Source: Bacteroidales bacterium (GTDB lineage: Bacteria > Bacteroidota > Bacteroidia > Bacteroidales > F082). From it: 38,507 nt of DNA. The stretch's first letter is position 1. Each line of letters starts with the position of its first letter. The stretch covers positions 1 through 38,507 of the forward strand of contig JAFXMK010000032.1 in NCBI GenBank assembly GCA_017530365.1, given 5' to 3'. The translations under genes were made by a program, and so were the position numbers. Positions 1-6,811 of this stretch are shown here, one piece after another. Below the pieces are notes generated by a model that ran no database searches, had not been told where the DNA came from, and worked only from the letters and a program-made list of their open reading frames with translations.

Positions 1-345
1 TGGAAGAAACGCAAGGAGGGCAAGGCCGTCTCCACGACCGACACCGGCACCGGTGCGCTTCCGGGCTCCCTGGAGTACATCCTGGCCAACGTGCCCTTCA
101 CCAACAAGGAGGTCCGCAAGATCAACGCCACCATGGCCCGTGTCAATGCCTCGACAGTCGCGCGTGAGGAAATGCAGGCCAAGGCCTCCCGCAACGGAAA
201 CACCTTCGACGAGCAGGTAGTCCTCGACGCCATCTGGCTGCTCTATCATCCTGACCAGAATGCCAACGCCGCCTGGATCGCCGGTCCCGACGGAAAGACT
301 GACTACGGCTGGCGCCTTCAACAGAAGGTGCTGAACCTCAACTAA
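1..345 (+). CDS. Partial phage protein, 5' end outside window
   Basis: The frame is open from the first base, so the gene starts to the left of the window; the 115 visible residues end at a TAA. The visible part begins with a basic stretch (WKKRKEGK), the pattern that follows the single membrane helix in several downstream proteins, so I infer that an N-terminal anchor lies just outside. The rest is soluble, helix-rich, and ends in YGWRLQQKVLNLN. A GTG at 91 could serve as a start but would discard residues that read as normal coding sequence. It is the first gene of the rightward virion block and is separated from the next by 38 bases of A/C-rich leader. I do not recognise the family. Confidence 0.7.
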   Translation, partial: WKKRKEGKAVSTTDTGTGALPGSLEYILANVPFTNKEVRKINATMARVNASTVAREEMQAKASRNGNTFDEQVVLDAIWLLYHPDQNANAAWIAGPDGKTDYGWRLQQKVLNLN

Positions 346-383
346 CCAACAAACCGAAAACTAACCAAAAAAACCTTAAACAA

Positions 384-974
384 ATGTTTGACACATTAAG
401 AGAAGCCCTCAGGGCTCAAGTAACATTCAACTTTGTCGGCGACAACAACAACGCCAAGAAGCTGTGCCTTCTTCCCGGCCTCTACAGCGCCATGAAATTC
501 GTCCAGGACGGCACCAGCAAGGCCGCCACGCTGTCCTTCAGCGACCCGACTGACCTTAACAACGCCGGCTACGCCTGTGACCAGGTTGCCGACGACTACA
601 ACGCCAACGACCCCGGACAATACGTCCAAGTGAACTCCGTGGGCCGCACGAAATACCGCGACTTCCTCAACGCCGTCCAACGTGTCGGCCTCCGTGTTTC
701 GCAGATCGTCATCCAGGCAGCCAACGCCGCCAGCCAGTCGTTCTACAACACCGAGATTGAGATCGCCAAGACAGCCTTGGGCGCCAAGGGTGGCACCGAC
801 TTCATCACCCTGCAGCAGTACGTCAACGTGAACGCCTACGACCGCAGCAAGATCACCATCGATCTTTCCGGCCAGACTTTGGATCTCACTCCGGAGGTGT
901 TCATGGCCATCACCGTTCCTGCACAGGCCCAATTCTCCATCCAGTTCACCTTCGAGCCAAGCGCAGCCGCATGA
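384..974 (+). CDS. Candidate major virion (capsid) protein
   Basis: The product has 196 residues with no signal peptide or membrane helix, the only soluble protein of this size among membrane-anchored neighbours. Composition is rich in Asn, Ala, Gln, Thr and Val, with alternating hydrophobic patterns that suggest beta strands; the C-terminus (FSIQFTFEPSAAA) reads like a closing strand. Its Met start follows an A-rich leader, the usual translation signal in this phylum. It stands at the head of the membrane-protein run and is followed by a strong hairpin, as expected for a heavily expressed structural gene. I infer a capsid or other abundant virion protein, possibly jelly-roll. It is short for a double jelly-roll capsid protein, so a single jelly-roll or minor protein is equally possible. 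I cannot assign a family by sight. Confidence 0.5.
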   Translation: MFDTLREALRAQVTFNFVGDNNNAKKLCLLPGLYSAMKFVQDGTSKAATLSFSDPTDLNNAGYACDQVADDYNANDPGQYVQVNSVGRTKYRDFLNAVQRVGLRVSQIVIQAANAASQSFYNTEIEIAKTALGAKGGTDFITLQQYVNVNAYDRSKITIDLSGQTLDLTPEVFMAITVPAQAQFSIQFTFEPSAAA

Positions 975-1009
975 TCTGAAACGGGCAAGGATTTTTTCAT
1001 CTTAGATGG

Positions 1010-1042
1010 CACGGCGAGCGGGTTTTAATCTCGCCCGCCGTG
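1010..1042 (+). promoter_or_regulatory. Strong intergenic RNA hairpin
   Basis: Thirteen bases at 1010-1022 pair with 1030-1042 with one A-C mismatch and one G-T wobble, around a 7-base loop (ttttaat). The stem is GC-rich. No T-run follows, so it is not a standard intrinsic terminator. Its place, 36 bases after the stop of the candidate capsid gene and before the membrane-protein genes, suggests an mRNA-stabilising or partial-termination element that sets capsid message apart from the rest. Confidence 0.6.
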
Positions 1043-1076
1043 TCTGCTAAAAAGACCAACCAAAAACCAAGAAACC

Positions 1077-1451
1077 ATGAACGAAATCTTCAATCCAGCA
1101 CCGACAGAACCCGTCGCCATCAAAAGCGGAGCCTTCGGCCGCAAGCGCTACAGCAACTATAACGGCAGCGAGGTGGGTCCAACCATGGACGACGGCAGCT
1201 TCTACAGCAACACCGCCGGTCTTGGCCAAAACACATCCGGCTCCGGTGCGTTCAGCTGGGGCTATGTGGGCGACTGGCTCAGTTCCGCCGCCAACGTGGT
1301 CTCAAGCATCTGGGGCACGTCCGACAAATATGTGGCCAACGCCTACCAAACCATGTATAACCAGGAGCGCAAAAACGCCAACATCCTCATCTTCATCGTG
1401 GTGGCGCTCGTGCTGCTGGCTTTCGCATTCCTCATTCTCAAAAAGAAATAA
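1077..1451 (+). CDS. Tail-anchored small virion membrane protein
   Basis: The 124-residue product has a Gly/Ser/Asn-rich soluble part and one C-terminal membrane helix at about residues 100-121, ending in LILKKK. The polybasic tail predicts that the C-terminus stays inside the membrane and the body faces outward. The N-terminal region carries SGAFGRKRYSNY at about residues 17-28, a motif repeated in the next gene's product. The stop and the next start are 3 bases apart, so translation is probably coupled. I infer a virion membrane protein; nothing suggests catalysis. A second frame open across 1222-1458 is a shadow. Confidence 0.65.
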   Translation: MNEIFNPAPTEPVAIKSGAFGRKRYSNYNGSEVGPTMDDGSFYSNTAGLGQNTSGSGAFSWGYVGDWLSSAANVVSSIWGTSDKYVANAYQTMYNQERKNANILIFIVVALVLLAFAFLILKKK

Positions 1452-1454
1452 GCC

Positions 1455-2303
1455 ATGACAAACTTCCCATATTCAGGCGCCTATTCGCGCCGCCGTTTCA
1501 GCAACTACAGCGCTGCATCCAAACAGTCCGCCGTCGATCCCGGAGGCTACACCCTGAGCGTCACATCTGGCAATCCGTCGATGGGGGAGGTGAAGGTGGA
1601 CAAACTCACCGATCCTTCGCCGCTGTCGTCGGAATCGGCTTCCCTGGAGGCCGCTTCGGGCCGCAAAGGATCTGGAGACAGATTCCGCGCCAGGGCAACC
1701 GCTTACAAAGGATACCGCTTTGTGCGCTGGGACACCAACATCGACGGGGTGGGCAATACAACGCAGAACCCCGTTTCATTCGGTCTCACCAAGGATACCT
1801 GGCTGGTTGCCCGTTTCGAGAAAGCCGGCGACGACGCCCAGAAGGTGTTCACCGCCAACATCCGGTGGGACGGCAAGATGGGCCGCGTAAACGGCAACGG
1901 CCTTGTCCTTGACGACAAGAGCCGCGCCGGCAGCGGAACCATCAGCGCCACCAACGGCAACTCCGTCACCCTCACGGCCACGCCGCTCGACGGCTACCGC
2001 TTCGTAGCATGGCACGGCGCTCCTGTTGACGGAAAGACCTCAAAGGAAATCACTTTCCAGATGAACGGGAACTACGCCATCAGGGCTGAGTTCGCCGCCG
2101 TCGATCCCGGTACCGGATCCGGATCGGGAAACGTCGTCGGTGGAGGTGGGGGCGGATCATCCTCAAGCAACGGCGCCGTGGAAGCTACCGTCGTTTCCAA
2201 GCCCAAGGAATCCGGCATCATGGCCTTCCTCAAGAAATGGTGGTGGGCCGTGCTGATCGCTGCCTTCGTCATCTACAAAGACAAGGAAGGAGGCTTGAAA
2301 TGA
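1455..2303 (+). CDS. Tail-anchored protein with two B-repeat-like domains
   Basis: The 282-residue product has an N-terminal motif SGAYSRRRFSNY shared with the preceding protein, then two copies of a beta domain with the pattern GYRFVRW / GYRFVAW followed by a strand ending in ARFE / AEFA. This matches bacterial InlB-B-repeat-like (Flg_new-type) modules found in surface proteins. A Gly/Ser hinge follows, then one C-terminal membrane helix (about 261-276) and a charged end. I infer a spike or surface-display protein fixed in the phage membrane, possibly involved in host contact. Its stop overlaps the next start as ATGA. The repeat family is inferred by pattern and not by search. Confidence 0.65.
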   Translation: MTNFPYSGAYSRRRFSNYSAASKQSAVDPGGYTLSVTSGNPSMGEVKVDKLTDPSPLSSESASLEAASGRKGSGDRFRARATAYKGYRFVRWDTNIDGVGNTTQNPVSFGLTKDTWLVARFEKAGDDAQKVFTANIRWDGKMGRVNGNGLVLDDKSRAGSGTISATNGNSVTLTATPLDGYRFVAWHGAPVDGKTSKEITFQMNGNYAIRAEFAAVDPGTGSGSGNVVGGGGGGSSSSNGAVEATVVSKPKESGIMAFLKKWWWAVLIAAFVIYKDKEGGLK

Positions 2304-2545
2304 TCGGCCAGTCGGGATGCTTCGGCAATACATACGAGCCGCCCATCGACGACATCCATGAGGCGGGCGCCGCCGTGACCGACATCATGGAGGGAATGAC
2401 GGTGGGGAATCCGGAGCCATGCGCTCCGGATCCTTCCGCCGATCTGGCCGCCAGGCTGCTCTGCGTGACGATGCGCCGCGTCCGTCTGCTCACCTGGGCA
2501 GTGCTGGCCGTCGTCGCTTACCTTGTAATTAAGGAAATTGACTAA
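2300..2545 (+). CDS. Small tail-anchored membrane protein
   Basis: I choose the ATG at 2300 because it overlaps the previous stop as ATGA, giving 81 residues; an upstream start at 2237 would read back through the preceding gene. The body is acidic, with Pro/Asp/Glu and three Cys residues before the helix region, and a single membrane helix lies at about residues 62-78 with a very short end (KEID). It is the third of five consecutive genes whose products carry a C-terminal anchor. The family is not recognised; I infer a small virion membrane protein. Confidence 0.6.
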   Translation: MIGQSGCFGNTYEPPIDDIHEAGAAVTDIMEGMTVGNPEPCAPDPSADLAARLLCVTMRRVRLLTWAVLAVVAYLVIKEID

Positions 2546-2563
2546 CAACCAAACCTCAACAAA

Positions 2564-3004
2564 ATGGCACAACTTACAGGAGAACCCTTGAAATTCGCCG
2601 CGGAACACATGACGAACTGCCGCAAGCACGGTTACAAGAAATACCGCGTGCTCGTTTCTGCCGACTCAAACACGGATGGCAAAACACTGTGCACCTATCT
2701 GCAGCAGGTTTACAAACCTTCCGGCATTGCCGATTACAGCGGCGGGTACCGCGATTTCTCCTTGGTGTTCGACACCGTGAGCCGTCGCGACGAGGTTGTG
2801 AACGACATCAATGATGCCGTCACCGCATACCGCATGGCCCACCCTGGCAGTGCGCCGACCAACGGCGGATCCTCCACGGTTTATACCAGTGAGGAGCCGG
2901 TGGATGTGCAAACAAACAAAACCGGTTGGACCACCTACCTGATCATCGGGGCCGCTGCCGTGGCCATCATCATGCTGCTATGGAACCGCAAGAAGAAAAA
3001 ATAA
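2564..3004 (+). CDS. Tail-anchored virion protein, alpha/beta body
   Basis: The 146-residue product has an alpha/beta soluble domain of about 95 residues, a Gly/Ser/Thr linker, and a C-terminal membrane helix (about 120-139) ending NRKKKK. The start follows a G-poor A/C-rich leader. The 3' end overlaps the next gene by 25 bases, so the two are probably translated together. The anchor type matches the neighbouring tail-anchored proteins. I do not recognise the soluble fold and assign no activity; it is probably a structural membrane protein of the virion. Confidence 0.62.
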   Translation: MAQLTGEPLKFAAEHMTNCRKHGYKKYRVLVSADSNTDGKTLCTYLQQVYKPSGIADYSGGYRDFSLVFDTVSRRDEVVNDINDAVTAYRMAHPGSAPTNGGSSTVYTSEEPVDVQTNKTGWTTYLIIGAAAVAIIMLLWNRKKKK

Positions 3005-3705
3005 GGACCAAGGACCGTGAAGACCTGGGACCGGTGCTGTCGCGTGCCGACCACGATCTCAACGTCATCGAGGTGAACAAGGCTGCATTCTACAAGCTTC
3101 CCCCGATGATGCAGGAGTTCATTCTGTGCCACGAGGTAGTGCACCTCCGGAACAACGAGTGGGACGAGGCGGAGACCAACCGCATCGCCTCCCGGATCTT
3201 CCTGGACCGCGCCGCCAACGCCGACGACCTGGAGAAACGGAAGGAATTCCTTTCCTACCTCGACGGATCGGACAGCCAGTACAGCAACTTCTTTGCTGAA
3301 GCGATGTCGATCATCGGCGGTGCCTGGAGCCTTGGAACGTCTATCTACGGGGTCATCAAGCAGCGCAACGCCGGCTGGTACAGCTGGGACGATGCCGCAC
3401 AGCGCTCCAACATCAAGGCGATGCTTGGCCAGGCCTTCGAGCAGAGCCGCCGCAGCTCCTCCAGGAGCGCCGGCGATTTCCTTTGGGACCAGCTCCGAAA
3501 CTACACCAACAAGGACAGTTCCCTTGACGAGTTCCTGGATCGGTCGGGCAACGCCTGGGTGAAAGCAGTGATCGCCAAATACGAGAACGCCTACGACTTC
3601 AAGCTGGATGAGGTGACCCCCATCGACATCACCGCATTCCCGTTGCTGGTCGTCGCCATCGGCGCTCTGATCGGCCTGGCTGTTTACAAAACCATCAAAA
3701 AATAA
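2980..3705 (+). CDS. Membrane-anchored HExxH metalloprotease
   Basis: The 241-residue product carries the zinc-protease motif CHEVVHL at residues 50-56 (His51, Glu52, His55), followed by NNEWDEAETNRIA, where an acidic residue at 62-65 could be the third zinc ligand. A long helical region follows, then one C-terminal membrane helix (about 218-236) ending YKTIKK. The ATG at 2980 is chosen because it lies just inside the previous gene's end and directly precedes a natural N-terminus; the frame is open further upstream to 2926 but only as shadow. I infer that it cleaves virion or cell-surface proteins from the phage membrane, or matures a capsid component. The residues support a zinc peptidase; the substrate is unknown. 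Confidence 0.65.
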   Translation: MEPQEEKIRTKDREDLGPVLSRADHDLNVIEVNKAAFYKLPPMMQEFILCHEVVHLRNNEWDEAETNRIASRIFLDRAANADDLEKRKEFLSYLDGSDSQYSNFFAEAMSIIGGAWSLGTSIYGVIKQRNAGWYSWDDAAQRSNIKAMLGQAFEQSRRSSSRSAGDFLWDQLRNYTNKDSSLDEFLDRSGNAWVKAVIAKYENAYDFKLDEVTPIDITAFPLLVVAIGALIGLAVYKTIKK

Positions 3706-3709
3706 GACA

Positions 3710-4210
3710 ATGAGCAAAACTAAAATAACCAAGACAATCGACTACCTGAGCGACCCAAAGAAGGGCATCACTGCAGCCGTGCTGCTGGTGCTCGCCATTG
3801 TAGCCGTCGCTTTCGTGTGGCGGAAGGTCAGAGGCCTTTGGAACGGATCTTACTCTTCCGGATCATCCGCTGTAACGATCCTCGGCGATGCCGCTATAGA
3901 GACGGGCACGGGAACATTCATCACAAGTTCCTTGGATTTCGCACATCTATGGCTGCGCCTTTGGGAAGCGACTGTTTGGACTGGCACTAACGAACAGGAG
4001 ATTTATGATGTGCTTGGGATGCTGAACAGCCAGGCTGATTACATGAAACTATGTAATGTATGGGCGCAGCACTGGGCGTCTGCAGGCTGGCTTGCCCGAA
4101 TGGATGTCCGTTCGACACTTCCGGCCACGCTGAAATCAGAACTCAGTTCCAGCGAGCTTTCCAAGGCACGCAATATCCTTTTGTCCAAGGGCATAACACC
4201 AGATTTCTAA
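3710..4210 (+). CDS. N-anchored protein with annexin-like GTxE segment
   Basis: The 166-residue product has a basic N-terminus, a membrane helix at about residues 20-38, a basic flank (WRKVRGLW), a Gly/Ser linker and a helical domain. The domain opens with WTGTNEQEIYDVL and closes with LKSELSSSELSKARNIL. This spacing of a GT-x-E motif followed by helices resembles small annexin-like helical modules seen in Bacteroidota proteins; that link is by eye only. It is the first of the run in which the anchor moves from the C-terminus to the N-terminus, and starts 4 bases after the protease gene. The base composition is somewhat less GC-rich than its neighbours. It is probably a virion membrane protein. 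Confidence 0.6.
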   Translation: MSKTKITKTIDYLSDPKKGITAAVLLVLAIVAVAFVWRKVRGLWNGSYSSGSSAVTILGDAAIETGTGTFITSSLDFAHLWLRLWEATVWTGTNEQEIYDVLGMLNSQADYMKLCNVWAQHWASAGWLARMDVRSTLPATLKSELSSSELSKARNILLSKGITPDF

Positions 4211-4228
4211 CCATTTAAAACATAGACC

Positions 4229-4558
4229 ATGAAACCGAAAACCAAAAAAATCCTCATCATCACCTTTGCCTTGGCCCTGGTGGCCGTCATCATCTGGGTT
4301 GTCACCAGAAAGGCCAAGAAGGGAACCGCTGAAGGCTACATCGACCGTATCAACACCACGGCGGCCAACCGCCGCGCCATCAAGGGCTATCTTGAGCGTG
4401 CCCGGATGGAACAGGACATCGACCAGAACGCCACCGACAACGGTGTCAGCTACGAGAAGTCACTCGCACTGTCGGCAGCCTATTATCTGGTGCAGGACGG
4501 AACCATCCCGCTGATGACCTGGTACGACTGGAAGAACCAAGTCAAAGCCATGGAATAA
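4229..4558 (+). CDS. N-anchored small virion membrane protein
   Basis: The 109-residue product begins MKPKTKKIL, then has one membrane helix (about residues 8-25) and a basic flank (RKAKK), followed by a helical soluble domain. The first 19 bases of the gene are identical to those of the muralytic gene at 5914, so the same anchor has been reused on two unrelated bodies. The soluble part is acidic-to-neutral with Tyr and Trp near the end. No catalytic motif is visible. I infer a structural membrane protein of the virion. Confidence 0.6.
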   Translation: MKPKTKKILIITFALALVAVIIWVVTRKAKKGTAEGYIDRINTTAANRRAIKGYLERARMEQDIDQNATDNGVSYEKSLALSAAYYLVQDGTIPLMTWYDWKNQVKAME

Positions 4559-4570
4559 GGAGGCGTCGCC

Positions 4571-4720
4571 ATGAACGAGCAGATAGTGCAATTACTGGAG
4601 AACTACAAGGACGGTGTGCCCGTAAAGATAGAGCGTTCAACGCTGGTCACGCTCGCGCTGACCGAATTGGCGGTCATCGTGCTGGGCGCCCTCGTTGTGA
4701 AGATCATCAAGAAACTCTAA
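4571..4720 (+). CDS. 49-residue single-helix membrane protein
   Basis: This short gene reads from ATG at 4571 to TAA at 4720 and fills the gap between two well-supported genes with no wasted space (12 bases on each side). The product has an amphipathic N-terminal segment, one membrane helix at about residues 24-43 and a basic end (KIIKKL). It fits the pattern of the block: one helix, polybasic inner side. Small proteins of this type are common in membrane-containing phages and as holins. With only one helix and a charged N-terminus, a pinholin-like role is possible but unproven. Confidence 0.55.
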   Translation: MNEQIVQLLENYKDGVPVKIERSTLVTLALTELAVIVLGALVVKIIKKL

Positions 4721-4732
4721 AACCGGAAAACC

Positions 4733-4963
4733 ATGACCAAGAAGAGAACAAAGCCGGCCAAGGCCTCAGCCGTCACCAAGAAGGCCGTGGCCATCTACGA
4801 CGAGCAGAAGGCCACCTATCGGAAGCTGCTGAAGACCAAGGTCCGCCAGGGAAAGAAAGTGACCACCGCGGCCAAGGAAGCCTCGAAGATCTATAAGGAA
4901 ATGTACGGCGCCACGCCCACGACACGCTGGAAACGTGCCTTGCGCGAGGCCAAAAACGCCTGA
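4733..4963 (+). CDS. Small highly basic protein, possible DNA-binding
   Basis: The 76-residue product is rich in Lys and Arg and Ala, begins MTKKRTKPAKAS, and has no membrane helix. The body is predicted helical with a repeated KxxK pattern and ends in RWKRALREAKNA. It lies 2 bases before the peptidase gene. A basic soluble protein among virion membrane proteins suggests a genome-condensing or internal virion protein, similar in style to the product at 6557. The family is not recognised. Confidence 0.55.
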   Translation: MTKKRTKPAKASAVTKKAVAIYDEQKATYRKLLKTKVRQGKKVTTAAKEASKIYKEMYGATPTTRWKRALREAKNA

Positions 4964-4965
4964 AG

Positions 4966-5631
4966 ATGGACAAATCGACCAAAAGAACCCTGATCATATC
5001 CTCCTCGGCGGTGGGCGCCGTGGCGCTCTCCGTCGTCGCCTGGTGGCTGTGGATCACATTCCGAGGCCGTAAAAAAAGCACAACCTACACCATGAACCAG
5101 AACCAGACCAACACATCGACCGGATCCACCACGCCCTCAATAGCCGGAAAGACCGCCTCCGGACTTGTCGCCTATTGCCGTGCCCAATTGGGCCGTCCCT
5201 ACTGGTATGGCACTTTCGGCCAGCGCGGATCGGAGTCGCTATACCAGTACAAGAAGAAACAGTATCCGGCCTATTACACCGCCTCGAACTACGTTTCACA
5301 GTACGGTCAGAAGGTCCACGACTGTGTTGGCCTGATCAAGGGTTATTTCTGGTGTTCCGGCCCCGATGACACAAACCCGACCTATCTGGGCAACGGCTTC
5401 CCGGACGTCAGCGCCAACGGGTTGCTCTCCTACTCACAGGAGAAAGGCCTGGTAGCCGTCGATTTTCCCGACATCCCGGGTGTCGCCGTCTTCATGCCTG
5501 GTCATGTAGGCGTGTATATCGGCAACGGACAGGTGATAGAGGCGATGAACCACAGCCGGGGAGTTGTGCAGACTTCGCTCAAAGGACGCCCGTGGGTTTC
5601 ATGGGCAAAAATACCTGGACTAAAATACTGA
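4966..5631 (+). CDS. Membrane-anchored NlpC/P60-type peptidoglycan peptidase
   Basis: The 221-residue product has a basic N-terminus, a membrane helix at about residues 8-31, a Thr/Asn/Ser linker (40-60) and an NlpC/P60-like domain (65-221). The domain shows the expected Cys in HDCVGLIKG (Cys120) and His in MPGHVGVYIGNG (His180), with a polar candidate at Asn195/His196. Enzymes of this type cut peptide cross-links of peptidoglycan, usually next to D-Glu. A tether in the virion membrane would let it open the wall during genome entry; a lysis role at exit is the alternative. It is grouped with a coiled-coil membrane protein and a muralytic protein downstream, in a nearly gapless run. Confidence 0.8.
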   Translation: MDKSTKRTLIISSSAVGAVALSVVAWWLWITFRGRKKSTTYTMNQNQTNTSTGSTTPSIAGKTASGLVAYCRAQLGRPYWYGTFGQRGSESLYQYKKKQYPAYYTASNYVSQYGQKVHDCVGLIKGYFWCSGPDDTNPTYLGNGFPDVSANGLLSYSQEKGLVAVDFPDIPGVAVFMPGHVGVYIGNGQVIEAMNHSRGVVQTSLKGRPWVSWAKIPGLKY

Positions 5632-5635
5632 AGCC

Positions 5636-5917
5636 ATGGATATCTATCACATTCTGGAACTGCTCCTGGTACCCATCACCAGCGTCGTAACCTGGCTCGC
5701 CACCCGCAACAAGCGCCGAAACGACGCCATAGGCGAGCTGCAGACCACGATCGACATGCTGGTGAAGAAGAACGGATCCATCTATCAGGATCTAATCAAC
5801 ACAAGGAAAGAATTGTCGGAAGCTTGGGTGCAGATTGAGATTTTGAAAACCAACACAGATAAACTGCTTGTCGAAAACGCCGAGCTGAAGAAACTCATAG
5901 AGGGCAAAAAGAAATGA
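5636..5917 (+). CDS. Membrane-anchored coiled-coil protein
   Basis: The 93-residue product has a hydrophobic N-terminal segment (about residues 5-22), a basic turn (RNKRRND), then a continuous heptad-patterned helix to the end (LQTTIDMLVKK through LVENAELKKLI). The layout resembles phage Rz-type inner-membrane spanins or small membrane-tethered oligomerisation proteins. Its 3' end overlaps the next start by 4 bases (ATGA). With a lipoprotein spanin-like gene downstream, one reading is an i-spanin; the other is a virion-internal membrane protein that trimerises. Confidence 0.6.
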   Translation: MDIYHILELLLVPITSVVTWLATRNKRRNDAIGELQTTIDMLVKKNGSIYQDLINTRKELSEAWVQIEILKTNTDKLLVENAELKKLIEGKKK

Positions 5918-6528
5918 AACCGAAAACCAAAAGGATCCTTTCCGTCGCCGGCATGGCGGCCGTTATCGTCGCCATTGCCGTCGCCGGTTACCTGCTGTGG
6001 CGCAAGCGTCGCAACGGTGGCATCCTGGTTGTCGGCGGCACCAACACCCAAACCAACGGCAACATGAACACCACACCTAACACCACCGGATCATCAGGAA
6101 CCCATTTCAACGACACCAGCCTTCCACTGGGCTACCGCAACAACAACCCGCTGAACATCCTCTACGGGTCGAGCCTGTGGAAAGGGAAGGTGATTCCAAA
6201 CACCGACACGAGCACTCCGCGCAAGGAACAGTTCATCTCGATGGCCTACGGCTACCGCGCCGCACTGTACCTGTTCCGCAAGCACATCCGCGGAGGCTAC
6301 GACACCCTGGCCCGCCTGGTGAACCGCTGGGGAACCGGCGCCACCAGCGATGCAGAGACCAACTATGTCCGATATGTCTCGTCGAAGACGGGCATTTCTC
6401 CTGGTACCAGACTCAACCCCGACGACATGGACACCCTTTGCCGCGTCGCCTACGCAATGGCCGGCTTCGAGAACGGCAAGCTTCCCTCATCGATGGAAGA
6501 GATCTACCAAGGGTGGACGCTACTTTAA
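5914..6528 (+). CDS. Membrane-anchored P5-type muralytic virion protein
   Basis: The 204-residue product starts with the anchor MKPKTKRIL and a membrane helix (about 10-29), a Gly/Asn/Thr linker, then a domain from about residue 70: LPLGYRNNNPLNI, followed by WKGKVIPN, FISMAYGYRAA and a Trp/Gly pattern. This matches the family annotated as 'structural protein P5' in Bacteroidota phages, a lysozyme-like domain in virions that digests peptidoglycan. The recognition is by motif and moderately secure. The ATG overlaps the preceding stop by 4 bases. With the NlpC/P60 protein it gives the phage a pair of tethered wall-cutting enzymes with different bond specificities. Confidence 0.72.
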   Translation: MKPKTKRILSVAGMAAVIVAIAVAGYLLWRKRRNGGILVVGGTNTQTNGNMNTTPNTTGSSGTHFNDTSLPLGYRNNNPLNILYGSSLWKGKVIPNTDTSTPRKEQFISMAYGYRAALYLFRKHIRGGYDTLARLVNRWGTGATSDAETNYVRYVSSKTGISPGTRLNPDDMDTLCRVAYAMAGFENGKLPSSMEEIYQGWTLL

Positions 6529-6556
6529 TATTGTATAATCTCAAAAATCAGAAAAT

Positions 6557-6790
6557 ATGGCAACGAAGAAAACATCACAGAAAAAGACCGCCAAGCGGCA
6601 CGTCACAAAAAAAGAGTACGATTCTATCACAGACAGCTACTACCGCCTGAAGAAGAAGGTGTATAAGCTTGCCGAAAACGACAAGCTCTACGATGGCGCA
6701 CGAAGCGAAATGAAGTCCTTTGTCCGCGCCCTTGAAAAAGCCCGTTCTGGCGTCAACTGGGCGAAAGCCACCAACTATACCGCCGGTTGA
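6557..6790 (+). CDS. Small basic protein, possibly nucleoid-like
   Basis: The 77-residue product opens with a run of Lys, Thr and Ser (MATKKTSQKKTAKRH), then forms a helical body with alternating charged and aromatic residues. There is no signal peptide or membrane helix. The leader is AT-rich and ends with an A-rich stretch before ATG. It resembles the basic protein at 4733 in composition but not obviously in sequence. It may be a packaged DNA-binding protein or a small regulator; neither can be shown. Confidence 0.5.
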   Translation: MATKKTSQKKTAKRHVTKKEYDSITDSYYRLKKKVYKLAENDKLYDGARSEMKSFVRALEKARSGVNWAKATNYTAG

Positions 6791-6811
6791 TTGTGTCACC
6801 GTACTAAGACA

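Noticed and set aside
396-932. Long minus-strand frame opposite the capsid candidate
   Set aside because: It lies wholly within a well-placed forward gene, has no leader or promoter, and reads as low-complexity Val/Gly sequence.
2935-3732. 265-codon minus-strand frame opposite the metalloprotease
   Set aside because: It is a shadow of the forward genes, caused by GC-rich codon use; the forward frame has the HExxH motif and a membrane anchor.
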